A DNA stretch of 62,064 nucleotides. Source: Dethiobacter sp. (GTDB taxonomy: Bacteria; Bacillota; Dethiobacteria; Dethiobacterales; Dethiobacteraceae). Positions 53,103 through 61,015 of the stretch are shown here, piece after piece. The translations under genes were made by a program, and so were the position numbers. The stretch spans positions 1-62,064 of the forward strand of contig JAGXTN010000006.1 in assembly GCA_018333455.1 (NCBI GenBank). The letters are read 5' to 3'. Each line of letters starts with the position of its first letter. Positions within the stretch are counted from its first letter, which is position 1. Below the pieces are notes generated by a model, which had not been told where the DNA came from, did no database searches, and saw only the letters and a program-made list of their open reading frames with translations.

Positions 53103-54254
53103 ATGGCGAAGGCCCGTTATTACACAGTGAGAACAAAGCGGCATAGGCTAAGAACAGGACGCCTGTTGTTCTTGTTGGCGCTTTGCGCCCTGCTCTTGTC
53201 CATTTTGCTTAGCGTCAGGTTGCTAAGTTCATTAAACGCAATTCAAGACCGATCTGCCTGGATTGAAGCTCTCCCTGCCCCGACTGCCGCCGGGCCGGAA
53301 CATCTGCTGCTCTATTCTGTTTCTGACAGCAATAACAGGGGAGCCGTAACCGCCCTTGTGCTGCTCGCCTATCACCCGGCCGAAGAAAGATTTCGGGCTA
53401 TCGCCGTGCCGCCGGATACTTTGCTTGGCGTACAGGAACATGGTTTCATGCGGGTTGCCGAGATATTCGGCACTGGTGGCCGGGAGTTGCTAATCTCTGC
53501 AGTCTCAGAATTTTTTGCGCTGCCGATTCATACCTATCTTGAAGTAGATGAAACCTTTCTGCCAACAGCGCTGGATCTGCTTCAGGCAGACTCAGTTTGG
53601 GAAAAGCTGCAAATCACGACCGGCGGGGATATTCTTGCGGTGATTCATGCCGAAGGATTAACAGTCGCTGAGCAGCTTGAACGGCGGCAAAACGTACTGG
53701 CAGCCATCTCCGCCGAAGTATTGAATGCCGGCACTTTGGGAAGAGTCAGAAATTTGCTGGAGGTCTCCCCGTTAATCCGCACAAATATGTCTTGGCGAGA
53801 ACTGCTGACTGCGATGGGCAAGTATAAAGATACGTCTTTTGCGGAAGCGGTAAGCATGACCGAGCTTCCCGGCGAGGAACAGGTGCAGGCTGACGGCAGC
53901 TTTTGGTTGGTCGATACGGAAGCAATACCGGATTTGGCAAATTGGCTGACAGATCAACAAGCGACCATCCCGCGCAGGCAAATAACTGTGGAAATTCTCA
54001 ACGGCAGCGGTCTGCCCGGAGTCGCAACTGCCGTGGCCGGCAAACTGAAGGCTGAAGGGTTTAATGTGTTGCGAGTGGGAAATGCGGATTCGTCCGATTT
54101 TGAGGCTTCAAAGGTAATCAGCCGGATTGAAAATATGGATGCGGCTAAGGCTGTAGCCATCATGCTGCCGGGCGCCCAACTGTTAAAGGAGGAAAACCCG
54201 GAAAAAGGCGTTCATGTGACGGTTATTGTTGGGAAAAACTATCTTGCTGAATGA
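53103..54254 (+). CDS. LCP (LytR-CpsA-Psr) family protein with LytR C-terminal domain, degenerate
   Basis: 383 residues: short basic cytoplasmic start, one membrane helix (LLFLLALCALLLSILLSV), an extracytoplasmic LCP-like domain and a C-terminal LytR_C domain (ITVEILNGSGLPGVATAVAGKL). LCP enzymes attach wall polymers to peptidoglycan. Here the usual RSDT segment reads NNRGAVTAL and the usual SIPRDT reads AVPPDT, so the pyrophosphate-binding Arg residues appear lost; a non-catalytic role is possible. Start ATG 53103 after GAGAGGTGGA. Confidence 0.8.
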   Translation: MAKARYYTVRTKRHRLRTGRLLFLLALCALLLSILLSVRLLSSLNAIQDRSAWIEALPAPTAAGPEHLLLYSVSDSNNRGAVTALVLLAYHPAEERFRAIAVPPDTLLGVQEHGFMRVAEIFGTGGRELLISAVSEFFALPIHTYLEVDETFLPTALDLLQADSVWEKLQITTGGDILAVIHAEGLTVAEQLERRQNVLAAISAEVLNAGTLGRVRNLLEVSPLIRTNMSWRELLTAMGKYKDTSFAEAVSMTELPGEEQVQADGSFWLVDTEAIPDLANWLTDQQATIPRRQITVEILNGSGLPGVATAVAGKLKAEGFNVLRVGNADSSDFEASKVISRIENMDAAKAVAIMLPGAQLLKEENPEKGVHVTVIVGKNYLAE

Positions 54255-54275
54255 TTTGCAGAAGGAGGAGTATTG

Positions 54276-54638
54276 TTGGCAGAAGAAGCACAAAAACTGG
54301 CATACTTAATAGAAAAGCTCGCTGAAGAGAAGAAAGCAGGCGCCTTGGTTGTCCTGGAAGTAGGCAAAGTATCACTTATTGCCGATTACTTTGTGATTGC
54401 TACAGGCGCTAACAAAGCGCAGGTGCAGGCCATTGCCGACCAGGTGATGGCGGGAGCTAAAGAAGCAGGCTATACACTGTTGCATCGGGAGGGTTACGCC
54501 GAAGCGCTTTGGGTACTGCTCGATTATGGTTCCGTCGTTATGCACATTTTCCAGCCTGCAGAGCGGGACTTTTATAATCTCGAGCGCCTCTGGAGCCATG
54601 CGCCTAGGGCTGGAATGACTAGTGCTCAACAGGAATGA
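54276..54638 (+). CDS. rsfS: Ribosomal silencing factor RsfS
   Basis: 120 residues; binds L14 and blocks 50S-30S joining in starvation. Family motifs VGKVSLIADYFVIATG, HREGYAEALWVLLDYGSVVMHIF and FYNLERLW. TTG start at 54276 (5 nt after GGAGGAG); TTG 54273 is adjacent. Last gene of the nadD cluster. Confidence 0.95.
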   Translation: MAEEAQKLAYLIEKLAEEKKAGALVVLEVGKVSLIADYFVIATGANKAQVQAIADQVMAGAKEAGYTLLHREGYAEALWVLLDYGSVVMHIFQPAERDFYNLERLWSHAPRAGMTSAQQE

Positions 54639-54699
54639 CAAAATTGAAGCGAGCTTGCGACTATAAGGGAAACTGCCTGTGCAAATGGGGGGAAGCGCT

Positions 54700-55386
54700 G
54701 TGGGGAAAAGGGTTCTGGTTGTTGAGGATGATGCGAATATCAGCGAGGTATTAAAGCTGTACCTGGCTTTTGAGGGTTTTGAAGTTTCTTTGACGGCGGA
54801 TGGAGACAGTGCGTTAGCTATTTTTCACCGGGACAAGCCTGACGTTATTATTCTTGATCTGATGTTGCTTGGAAAAAACGGGCTTGAAGTTTGCCAGGCT
54901 TTGCGCAAGGAAAGCAATGTGCCGGTGTTGATGCTGACGGCTAAAGATGCCATGGAAGATAAACTGGCCGGTTTTAGGGTTGGTGCTGACGATTATGTGG
55001 TAAAGCCGTTTGATCCGCTGGAGGTGGTGGCTAGGGTCAGGGCGTTGCTGCGCAGAACTGCGGAGAACCAGGATCAGGAATTGACGACTGATAAAACCGG
55101 GGCACTTGAGGTCTGCATAGATGGATATGAGGTTCGTCTTGATGGGAAAGCGGTTGAGCTGAAACCCAGAGAGTTGCAGCTTCTATTTTTTTTCTGGCAA
55201 AATCAAAACAAGGTTTTCGACCGCGAGCAGTTGCTTGAAAAGGTTTGGGGGTATGACTATGCCGGGGAAACACGGACGGTTGATGTGCATATCCAGAGAC
55301 TGCGCGAAAAACTGGAATATGAAGGCTGCGGGTATCGATTTAAAACTGTCCGCGGCGTGGGCTATAAATTTGAGGCTAAGCCATGA
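54700..55386 (+). CDS. OmpR/PhoB-family response regulator
   Basis: 228 residues. Receiver domain with acidic pair EDD and phosphorylatable Asp53 in VIILDLML, Thr in LMLTAKD, Lys in VVKPFDP; C-terminal winged helix ending TVDVHIQRLREKLE and YRFKTVRGVGYKFE. GTG start after GGGGGGAA; an upstream ATG (54685) is possible. The stop overlaps the kinase start (ATGA). The 11-bp-spaced TTACA sites after the kinase gene fit binding by this class of regulator. Confidence 0.95.
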   Translation: MGKRVLVVEDDANISEVLKLYLAFEGFEVSLTADGDSALAIFHRDKPDVIILDLMLLGKNGLEVCQALRKESNVPVLMLTAKDAMEDKLAGFRVGADDYVVKPFDPLEVVARVRALLRRTAENQDQELTTDKTGALEVCIDGYEVRLDGKAVELKPRELQLLFFFWQNQNKVFDREQLLEKVWGYDYAGETRTVDVHIQRLREKLEYEGCGYRFKTVRGVGYKFEAKP

Positions 55387-56780
55387 AGAGCATTTTTAGC
55401 CGTCTATTCATGACTTATGTGCTGATTATTGCTTTGGCCATCACTTTGCTTTCAGGCTTGCTCTCCGTTGTTTTGAGAGAACATCTTTTCTTAGTTAAAC
55501 AGGACTCGTTGCTGGAGACGGGTTACTATCTGAACACTTTGCTGGGCAGAGTGCAGCGGGGAACTTTAACTGAAAAGGAGTTGGCCTTAGCCGTAAACGT
55601 TGCGGGGGAAACAGCAAACGCCAGAGTCGTCTTGTTGGCTGCGCCGGGGGAGGGACTACCGGCACATCCATTGCTTAGTGATACGGGCAACGAGTGGCTG
55701 GGCGAACTTCTCACTAGAATTTGGCAGGGCGAAACCGTGGTCATCAGGCGTCAATTTGCTGCGGCTCTAGGTACGGAAGTGGTGGCGGCAGGCATACCCT
55801 TCCGAACAGGCGAACAAGTCACGGGAGCTGTTATCCTTTTTTCACCGTTAAACGAGTTAGAGGGAGTTTTGGCGCAGGCCCGCAATGCTGTTTGGCTCAG
55901 CGGTTCTTTGCTGTTGCTGCTGGCTTTTGTTGTCGTTTATTTTGTTTCTCACCGCCTTACCCGACCTGTTGTTCGGGTGAGCAGAGCGGCAGAGGCTTTG
56001 GCCCGCGGCGAAGATGTAGCAGATTTGCAAGCGGGCGGCAGCGATGAATTGGGGATGCTGGTAGAATCTTTTAACCAGTTGAAAAATAAACTGAAAAAGG
56101 CGGAAAAAATGCGCAGGGAGCTGATCGCAGGTGTGTCCCATGAGCTAAGGTCGCCTCTGGCGGCGATCAGGGGTTTTGTTCAAGGGATGCTCGATGACGT
56201 TATCCCTCCCCGAGAGCGGCCGAGGTATCTGAGCCTGGTATTGCAGGAAACGAACCGCCTCACCGCCATGACTAATGATTTGCTGGAAATGGCAAGGCTG
56301 GAATCGGGCAGTATAACTTTAAAAAAGGATGAATTTGATTTCTGCGGCGTAGTCAGGGAAACAGCCGAACTTTTTTCGGCGCAGGCGCACGCTAAAAATC
56401 TAGAAATAAAGCTGCGCGGCTGCGAAGAGGAGCTGTTGCTCTCCGGCGATAGCGACAGAATCAGGCAGGTTGTCGGCAACCTGCTGTCTAATGCGGTAGA
56501 ATTTACTCCTGCCGGCGGCAGCGTGGGGATTAACGTGTTTGGAGGGCAAGACACGATTACGTTTGAAGTATGGGACACAGGAGTAGGGATTTCCGCTCAG
56601 GACCTGCCGTTTGTTTTTGAGAAATTTTACCGTATAGAAAAGTGTAGGGATACGCTCACAGGTGGCACAGGGCTTGGTCTTGCCATTGTCAAAAGTATTG
56701 TAGAATTGCATGGTGGACAGGTTGTTTTGGAGAGCGACTGTAAAGGTACTGTGGCTCGTGTCACCTTGCCGGGGGATTAA
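55383..56780 (+). CDS. Membrane sensor histidine kinase
   Basis: 465 residues: helix 1 (about 9-31), an extracytoplasmic domain of about 135 residues, helix 2 (about 170-188), HAMP (SHRLTRPVVRVS to LVESFNQL), HisKA with His253 in GVSHELRSPLAAIRG, and HATPase boxes N (NLLSNAVEF), G1 (DTGVGI), F (FVFEKFYR) and G2 (GGTGLGLAI). Complete and probably active. The sensed signal is unknown; the secreted proteins encoded next door suggest an envelope signal. Confidence 0.95.
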   Translation: MKSIFSRLFMTYVLIIALAITLLSGLLSVVLREHLFLVKQDSLLETGYYLNTLLGRVQRGTLTEKELALAVNVAGETANARVVLLAAPGEGLPAHPLLSDTGNEWLGELLTRIWQGETVVIRRQFAAALGTEVVAAGIPFRTGEQVTGAVILFSPLNELEGVLAQARNAVWLSGSLLLLLAFVVVYFVSHRLTRPVVRVSRAAEALARGEDVADLQAGGSDELGMLVESFNQLKNKLKKAEKMRRELIAGVSHELRSPLAAIRGFVQGMLDDVIPPRERPRYLSLVLQETNRLTAMTNDLLEMARLESGSITLKKDEFDFCGVVRETAELFSAQAHAKNLEIKLRGCEEELLLSGDSDRIRQVVGNLLSNAVEFTPAGGSVGINVFGGQDTITFEVWDTGVGISAQDLPFVFEKFYRIEKCRDTLTGGTGLGLAIVKSIVELHGGQVVLESDCKGTVARVTLPGD

Positions 56781-56783
56781 TGT

Positions 56784-56836
56784 TTACACAATGGTTACAA
56801 TTGGGTTATTCTCCTGTTACATCTGGTGCTTATAAT
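56784..56836 (+). promoter_or_regulatory. Probable response-regulator box and promoter
   Basis: TTACA at 56784, 56795 and 56817 and TTATT at 56806: four pentamers at exactly 11-bp steps, the arrangement of PhoP/PhoB-family tandem sites. TATAAT follows at 56831-56836 with no consensus -35, as expected for an activator-dependent promoter. Confidence 0.65.
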
Positions 56837-56882
56837 CGAAGCATGGCAGTGAGAAAATTTTACCTGTGAGGTGATGGTACTG

Positions 56883-57278
56883 TTGGAGGGCTTTAGGAAG
56901 ATGGTTCTGGTCCTGTTTTTGCTTGCCACAGCGCTGACTGTGGGTTGCGCAGCGGGGCAGCCGCCCTTAGTGGCGCCGGTCAATACGTCGAGCGAGCAGG
57001 AAACGAGCGCGGAGCAGCCACCTTTGGCGCTGCCTGAAAGTGAGTCGGGTGAGCAGGAAACGACTGCAGAGCAACCGCCTTCCGTTCCCGAGCAATCAAG
57101 TGGTACGGCAACAGAGCAGTCCCCGGCTGAGCAAGATAAACCCTTGGTAATTGTTTCAGAAAATTTTGTCCTTAACGATAGCGGACAATTGTTGCAAGCA
57201 TTGGACAAAGAAATGGAAACGCTACTAGAATTGTTGGAAAAAATGGATGATATCCAAGATGAAGATTTTAATTATTAG
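56883..57278 (+). CDS. Small lipoprotein with acidic Pro/Glu-rich linker
   Basis: 131 residues. Lipoprotein signal with lipobox LTVGC, an extended Glu/Gln/Pro/Ser-rich stretch with two near-repeats (SEQETSAEQPP and GEQETTAEQPP), then a short acidic helical C-terminus (LLQALDKEMETLLELLEKM). Start TTG 56883 gives a signal peptide with Arg and Lys before the hydrophobic part; ATG 56874 and ATG 56901 are alternatives. No family recognised. The regulator box lies just upstream, so it is probably a target of the adjacent two-component system. Confidence 0.75.
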   Translation: MEGFRKMVLVLFLLATALTVGCAAGQPPLVAPVNTSSEQETSAEQPPLALPESESGEQETTAEQPPSVPEQSSGTATEQSPAEQDKPLVIVSENFVLNDSGQLLQALDKEMETLLELLEKMDDIQDEDFNY

Positions 57279-57295
57279 CGAAGGAGGCTGAAACT

Positions 57296-57916
57296 ATGTT
57301 GAAGAGAAAGATTCAAGTAGTTTTGCTGGTTATGCTGCTACTTGTCGCCAATCTGTCTTTGGCGGGGTATGCGGAGGCCAGAGGTCAGGGGCGAAAGATT
57401 CAAGAAAGGGTTAGCGAACAGGTATATGGGCAAGTGTATAAGCAGAGGATTGGCAGAGAACGTGTAGCCGAGCAGGTGTATAAGCAGAGGATTGGCAGGG
57501 AACAGGTAGCCGGGCAGGTGTATAGCAACAGAGCCATCGCCCAGGCGAGAGCAGCGCAAATTAAACAAAACAGGCAGATCATCAAAGAGCTTAACCGGAC
57601 GCTAAAGGAGAAGATGGCGCAAGTTCGGGAAGAGCTCAAAGAAGTGCGAAAGAATCCGGAGCTGCTCCCTGAAGGAAAAGAAGCCGCCATTAAAGAACAA
57701 CTGCGCCTGATTAGGGAAAACAGGGCGAACTTTGCGGAAACGCTGGGGGAAATCCGCGAGGAGCGCGAGCTGTTGAAAGAAAATAGGCGGCAGAAAAATG
57801 CTCCTGGGATGCGCGGAAACTCAGACAATATTTTCGCGGTGCAGGAGGCTAGGCGGCGGATTTTAAACAGTATGATCGCCGACGTAGATGAGGTGCTGGC
57901 GCTTTTGCGCAGTTAG
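57296..57916 (+). CDS. Secreted, highly charged helical protein
   Basis: 206 residues. Cleavable-type signal peptide (hydrophobic VVLLVMLLLVANLSLAGY, likely cut after AEA), then repeats of about 14 residues around VYKQRIGRE, then long Arg/Glu/Lys-rich coiled-coil helices. The overall character recalls small helical envelope-stress chaperones such as Spy/CpxP, but no motif proves it. 17 bp after the lipoprotein gene, ribosome binding site AAGGAGG; probably one operon under the two-component system. Confidence 0.75.
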   Translation: MLKRKIQVVLLVMLLLVANLSLAGYAEARGQGRKIQERVSEQVYGQVYKQRIGRERVAEQVYKQRIGREQVAGQVYSNRAIAQARAAQIKQNRQIIKELNRTLKEKMAQVREELKEVRKNPELLPEGKEAAIKEQLRLIRENRANFAETLGEIREERELLKENRRQKNAPGMRGNSDNIFAVQEARRRILNSMIADVDEVLALLRS

Positions 57917-57993
57917 CCTGACATTAGACTTAGTTATCGTTTATGTATGGCTCAAACCAGTGCCAATATGGCTGCAAAGTGGCTTCAGTAATC

Positions 57994-58022
57994 TTGACAA
58001 TGTTATTTAGATTCGGTATAAT
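57994..58022 (+). promoter_or_regulatory. sigma-A promoter of the tRNA gene
   Basis: TTGACA (57994-57999), 17-nt spacer, TATAAT (58017-58022): consensus in all respects. Confidence 0.9.
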
Positions 58023-58047
58023 AGCTATTGCACTGCCAAAACAATGT

Positions 58048-58123
<76 letters not shown>

Positions 58124-58137
58124 ATTAAAAACACAGA

Positions 58138-58170
58138 AACCACGGGAGTTATTTGCTCCGGTGGTTTTTC
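58138..58170 (+). terminator. Terminator after tRNA-Ala
   Basis: AACCACgGGAG / CTCCgGTGGTT with one mismatch, followed by TTTTTC. Confidence 0.75.
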
Positions 58171-58444
58171 TGATATTACTGATTATTCATGGTTAGTGTG
58201 CGGATTGTGTGCCAAAGTTAGATGGATAATGGAAATCGACAACATATCCTAGCGGTCTAGTTCCAAACATGTACGACAATAGGTTCCCATTGCAGTAACA
58301 GAAGGGGCGGCCCGTCAGTTGTGGAATGATATCGACAACACAAAGAGCGAGTATGCTAAATCTGATGATTTTTTTTAATGCGTGAGAATATATGGTGGTG
58401 AAACTTAAAGTGAAATAAAACAGCATATTGTCTGCATATTATGG
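58171..58444. other. AT-rich gap without a supported gene
   Basis: Between the tRNA and the fic promoter. Composition is lower in GC than the surroundings. A minus-strand frame of 77 codons (58193-58426) has no ribosome binding site and no recognisable family. The position next to a tRNA and an atypical gene (fic) would fit an old insertion, but I see no att repeats or integrase. Confidence 0.5.
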
Positions 58445-58492
58445 TAATAATGAAATAAACGCACCACAACATTAACAGTTATTTCATTATTA
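58445..58492 (+). promoter_or_regulatory. Large inverted repeat, probable operator of fic
   Basis: 14-bp perfect inverted repeat: TAATAATGAAATAA (58445-58458) and its complement (58479-58492), separated by 20 bp, ending exactly at the -35 box. Arm centres are about 34 bp apart, close to three helical turns, as expected for two dimers or a dimer bound on one face. Confidence 0.65.
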
Positions 58493-58521
58493 TTGACAAA
58501 GCAAAACAATGATGCTATTAT
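58493..58521 (+). promoter_or_regulatory. sigma-A promoter of fic
   Basis: TTGACA (58493-58498), 17-nt spacer, TATTAT (58516-58521). Confidence 0.75.
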
Positions 58522-58554
58522 GGTGCTGCAAATTCATTTTGATAGGTGATTTTC

Positions 58555-59697
58555 ATGAAGAACCGAGCAGGAGAATTTAGGATAAATTTAACAGGAGAGT
58601 TCCAATATAAGTCTTTTTTGCCAAGACCGTTGCCGCCAAGTCCGACCGCCGAACTTGATGAGGAAGCGATTAATTTGCTTGGCAAGGCGAACCGTAGCAT
58701 TGGAATTCTAGAGGGTGTTTCCAAACAAGTTCCCAACATTGAGCTATTTGTATCCATGTATGTCCGTAAGGAAGCGCTTTTATCTTCTCAAATAGAAGGC
58801 ACGCAAGCAACACTTGATGATATACTCGACCCGAATATTGAAGAAAACACTAATCAAAATGTTGCGGATGTTATTAATTATATCAAAGCATCGCAATATG
58901 CATCAGAAAGGCTTAAAGAGTTGCCTATCTGCAACCGTCTTCTTCAAGAAACTCATGCTATTTTAATGGAGGGGCTTCGGGGTGGCGAAAAAAATCCCGG
59001 TGAGTTTAGGCGCAGTCAGAACTGGATCGGTCCAGTCGGGAGTAATTTGAAGAACGCCAGGTTCATCCCGCCTAATCCCGAAGATATGCTTGAGGCGATG
59101 TCTGATTTAGAAAAATTCATCAATGCAGAGAATGGACTGGATGCTTTAATCAAAATTGCCTTGACCCATTACCAATTTGAAACCATCCATCCGTTTTTAG
59201 ATGGAAACGGACGAATTGGAAGGTTATTGATTGCGCTGTTTCTTATTGAAAAGAAACTTCTAAGCCATGAAACCTTATACATCTCATATTTTTTAAAGAG
59301 AAACAGAATTGAATACTATGACCGCTTGACAGAGGTCAGAACAAAAGGCAACTTTGAACAGTGGATTAAGTTTTTTCTGCTGGCAGTCCATGAATCGGCA
59401 GAGGATGCCGTCGCTACAATTGATGAGTTGATCGAGCTTCATCAAAGAAACTATGAGGCTGTCAAAAACACAGGGAAAGCATCGAAGACGATTATAAAGG
59501 TGTTCAACTACCTTGAGGGCAGCCCAATCATCGACATTAAAAAGACGAGTATTGCGTTAAAGCTCTCTTTTAATGCTACGTCTAATGCTGTAAATGCACT
59601 GATGGATTTAAAAATACTCAAACAGACTGAAAATGTCCGCAGGAGTCGTGTTTTTGCCTATGAGGAATATCTCGTAATCTTACGCAAGAATACCTGA
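58555..59697 (+). CDS. fic: Fic/DOC-family protein (putative AMPylator) with C-terminal winged helix
   Basis: 380 residues, complete. N-terminal Fic_N part with the class II inhibitory motif SSQIEG (residues 77-82, Glu81), the Fic catalytic loop HPFLDGNGR (212-220) with all key residues, and a C-terminal DNA-binding-like domain (SIALKLSFNATSNAVNALMDLKIL). The inhibitory helix in the same chain suggests self-restrained AMP transfer to a hydroxyl on a target protein. With the palindrome upstream it may repress its own gene. Start ATG 58555, 6 nt after AGGTGA. Lower GC than neighbours suggests acquisition. Confidence 0.93.
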   Translation: MKNRAGEFRINLTGEFQYKSFLPRPLPPSPTAELDEEAINLLGKANRSIGILEGVSKQVPNIELFVSMYVRKEALLSSQIEGTQATLDDILDPNIEENTNQNVADVINYIKASQYASERLKELPICNRLLQETHAILMEGLRGGEKNPGEFRRSQNWIGPVGSNLKNARFIPPNPEDMLEAMSDLEKFINAENGLDALIKIALTHYQFETIHPFLDGNGRIGRLLIALFLIEKKLLSHETLYISYFLKRNRIEYYDRLTEVRTKGNFEQWIKFFLLAVHESAEDAVATIDELIELHQRNYEAVKNTGKASKTIIKVFNYLEGSPIIDIKKTSIALKLSFNATSNAVNALMDLKILKQTENVRRSRVFAYEEYLVILRKNT

Positions 59698-59731
59698 GCC
59701 TCCCCGTGGCTAAGACCAGGGGGAGGTTCTG
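59697..59731 (+). terminator. Hairpin after fic
   Basis: CCTCCCC (59699-59705) / GGGGAGG (59720-59726), followed by TTCTG; no strong T-run. Confidence 0.4.
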
Positions 59732-59844
59732 ACTGTAGCCAAGTTGCCCTAACGTGCTAAAATCTGCATAAACTTATAGAACGCAAAGCAGAAAAAACCT
59801 TTAATCATCAGAACTTTCTCTTAAAGTTGCCGTCTTTTGCGGCG

Positions 59845-60984
59845 TTAGCAGCCTAAGAGGCGGGCGATGACGATGCGCTGGACTTCTGAGGTGCCTTCGC
59901 CGATTTCCATCAGTTTGGCGTCACGGAAGTAACGCTCCACCGGGTATTCCTTCATGTAGCCATAACCACCGTGAATTTGAATGGCTTCAGAGGCATTCTG
60001 CATGCAGGTTTCCGAAGCGTACAGTTTCGCTATCGCTGCTTCCATGGAGAACGGTTTGCCCTGATCTTTCAGCGCAGCCGCCTTGTGAACCATCAGGCGA
60101 GCCAGTTCCGTCTTCATTTTCATGTCAGCCAGTTTAAACTGGATAGCCTGAAACTTGGCAATAGGCTGACCAAACTGTACACGCTCCTTGGCATATTTCA
60201 GCGCTGCATCTAAGCAAGCCTGGGCAATCCCGACGGAGAGGGCGCCGATACTGATACGGCCGCCATCAAGCGCCACGAGGAACTGCTTGAAGCCTTCCCC
60301 TGTTTTCCCTAAAATATTTTCTTTGGGAATGCGCGCATTTTCCAAAATAATTTCGCGTGTGTCTGAGGCCTTCAGCCCCAGTTTATGATAGGGCTGGCCA
60401 ACGGTAAAGCCCGGTGTATCGGTGGGGACGATAAACGAGGAGATGCCTCTTGTGCCTTGGCTTCTGTCGGTGACGGCGGTGATCACGGCCACTTTGCTTA
60501 CGCCCACATTGGTGATGAAGCACTTGCTGCCGTTTAACACCCATTCGTCCCCGTCAAGGACAGCAGTGGTCTGCGTGCCGCCTGCGTCAGAACCGGCGTT
60601 GGGTTCTGTCAGGCCGAATGAGGCAAACATTTTGCCTTGGGCGCACGGCACCACCCATTTCTTTTTCTGTTCCTCAGTGCCGAACAGATAAATCGGGCCT
60701 GTACCAATGGAACAATGAGCGGCATATGTGATGCCTGTGGAAGCGCAAGCGCGTGAAATTTCTTCCACCGCGATGGCGTAAGCTAAATAGCCGGCGCCGG
60801 AACCACCGTATGCCTCGGGAAACGGCAGGCCGAACAGCCCCATTTCACCCATTTTTTTGGTAATCTCATGGGGGAATTCTTCCTTTTCGTCCAGTTCTGC
60901 CGCCATCGGCATCAGTTCCTTGTCCGCGAAGTCACGCACAATTTTTTGAATCATTGCTTGTTCTTCCGTCAGCTGGAAATTCAT
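59845..60984 (-). CDS. Acyl-CoA dehydrogenase (short-chain type)
   Basis: 379-residue FAD flavoenzyme that oxidises acyl-CoA to enoyl-CoA. Signature GLTEPNAGSDAGG, the FAD-binding QIHGGYGYMKEYPVERYFRDAK and the C-terminal EIGEGTSEVQR, where Glu is the catalytic base position of butyryl/short-chain enzymes; isovaleryl-CoA dehydrogenases have a non-acidic residue there. The AGGAGG site precedes ATG 60984. It lies 31 bp downstream of the HMG-CoA lyase gene, suggesting branched-chain or butyrate-type metabolism; electron acceptor (EtfAB) genes are not in the window. Confidence 0.93.
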   Translation of the reverse strand: MNFQLTEEQAMIQKIVRDFADKELMPMAAELDEKEEFPHEITKKMGEMGLFGLPFPEAYGGSGAGYLAYAIAVEEISRACASTGITYAAHCSIGTGPIYLFGTEEQKKKWVVPCAQGKMFASFGLTEPNAGSDAGGTQTTAVLDGDEWVLNGSKCFITNVGVSKVAVITAVTDRSQGTRGISSFIVPTDTPGFTVGQPYHKLGLKASDTREIILENARIPKENILGKTGEGFKQFLVALDGGRISIGALSVGIAQACLDAALKYAKERVQFGQPIAKFQAIQFKLADMKMKTELARLMVHKAAALKDQGKPFSMEAAIAKLYASETCMQNASEAIQIHGGYGYMKEYPVERYFRDAKLMEIGEGTSEVQRIVIARLLGC

Positions 60985-61015
60985 TTTTTCTTCCTCCTAT
61001 ATAAATTGTTATTTT

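Noticed and set aside
58193-58426. 77-codon minus-strand frame in the gap before fic
   Set aside because: No ribosome binding site, no recognisable family, in an AT-rich stretch where open frames arise by chance.
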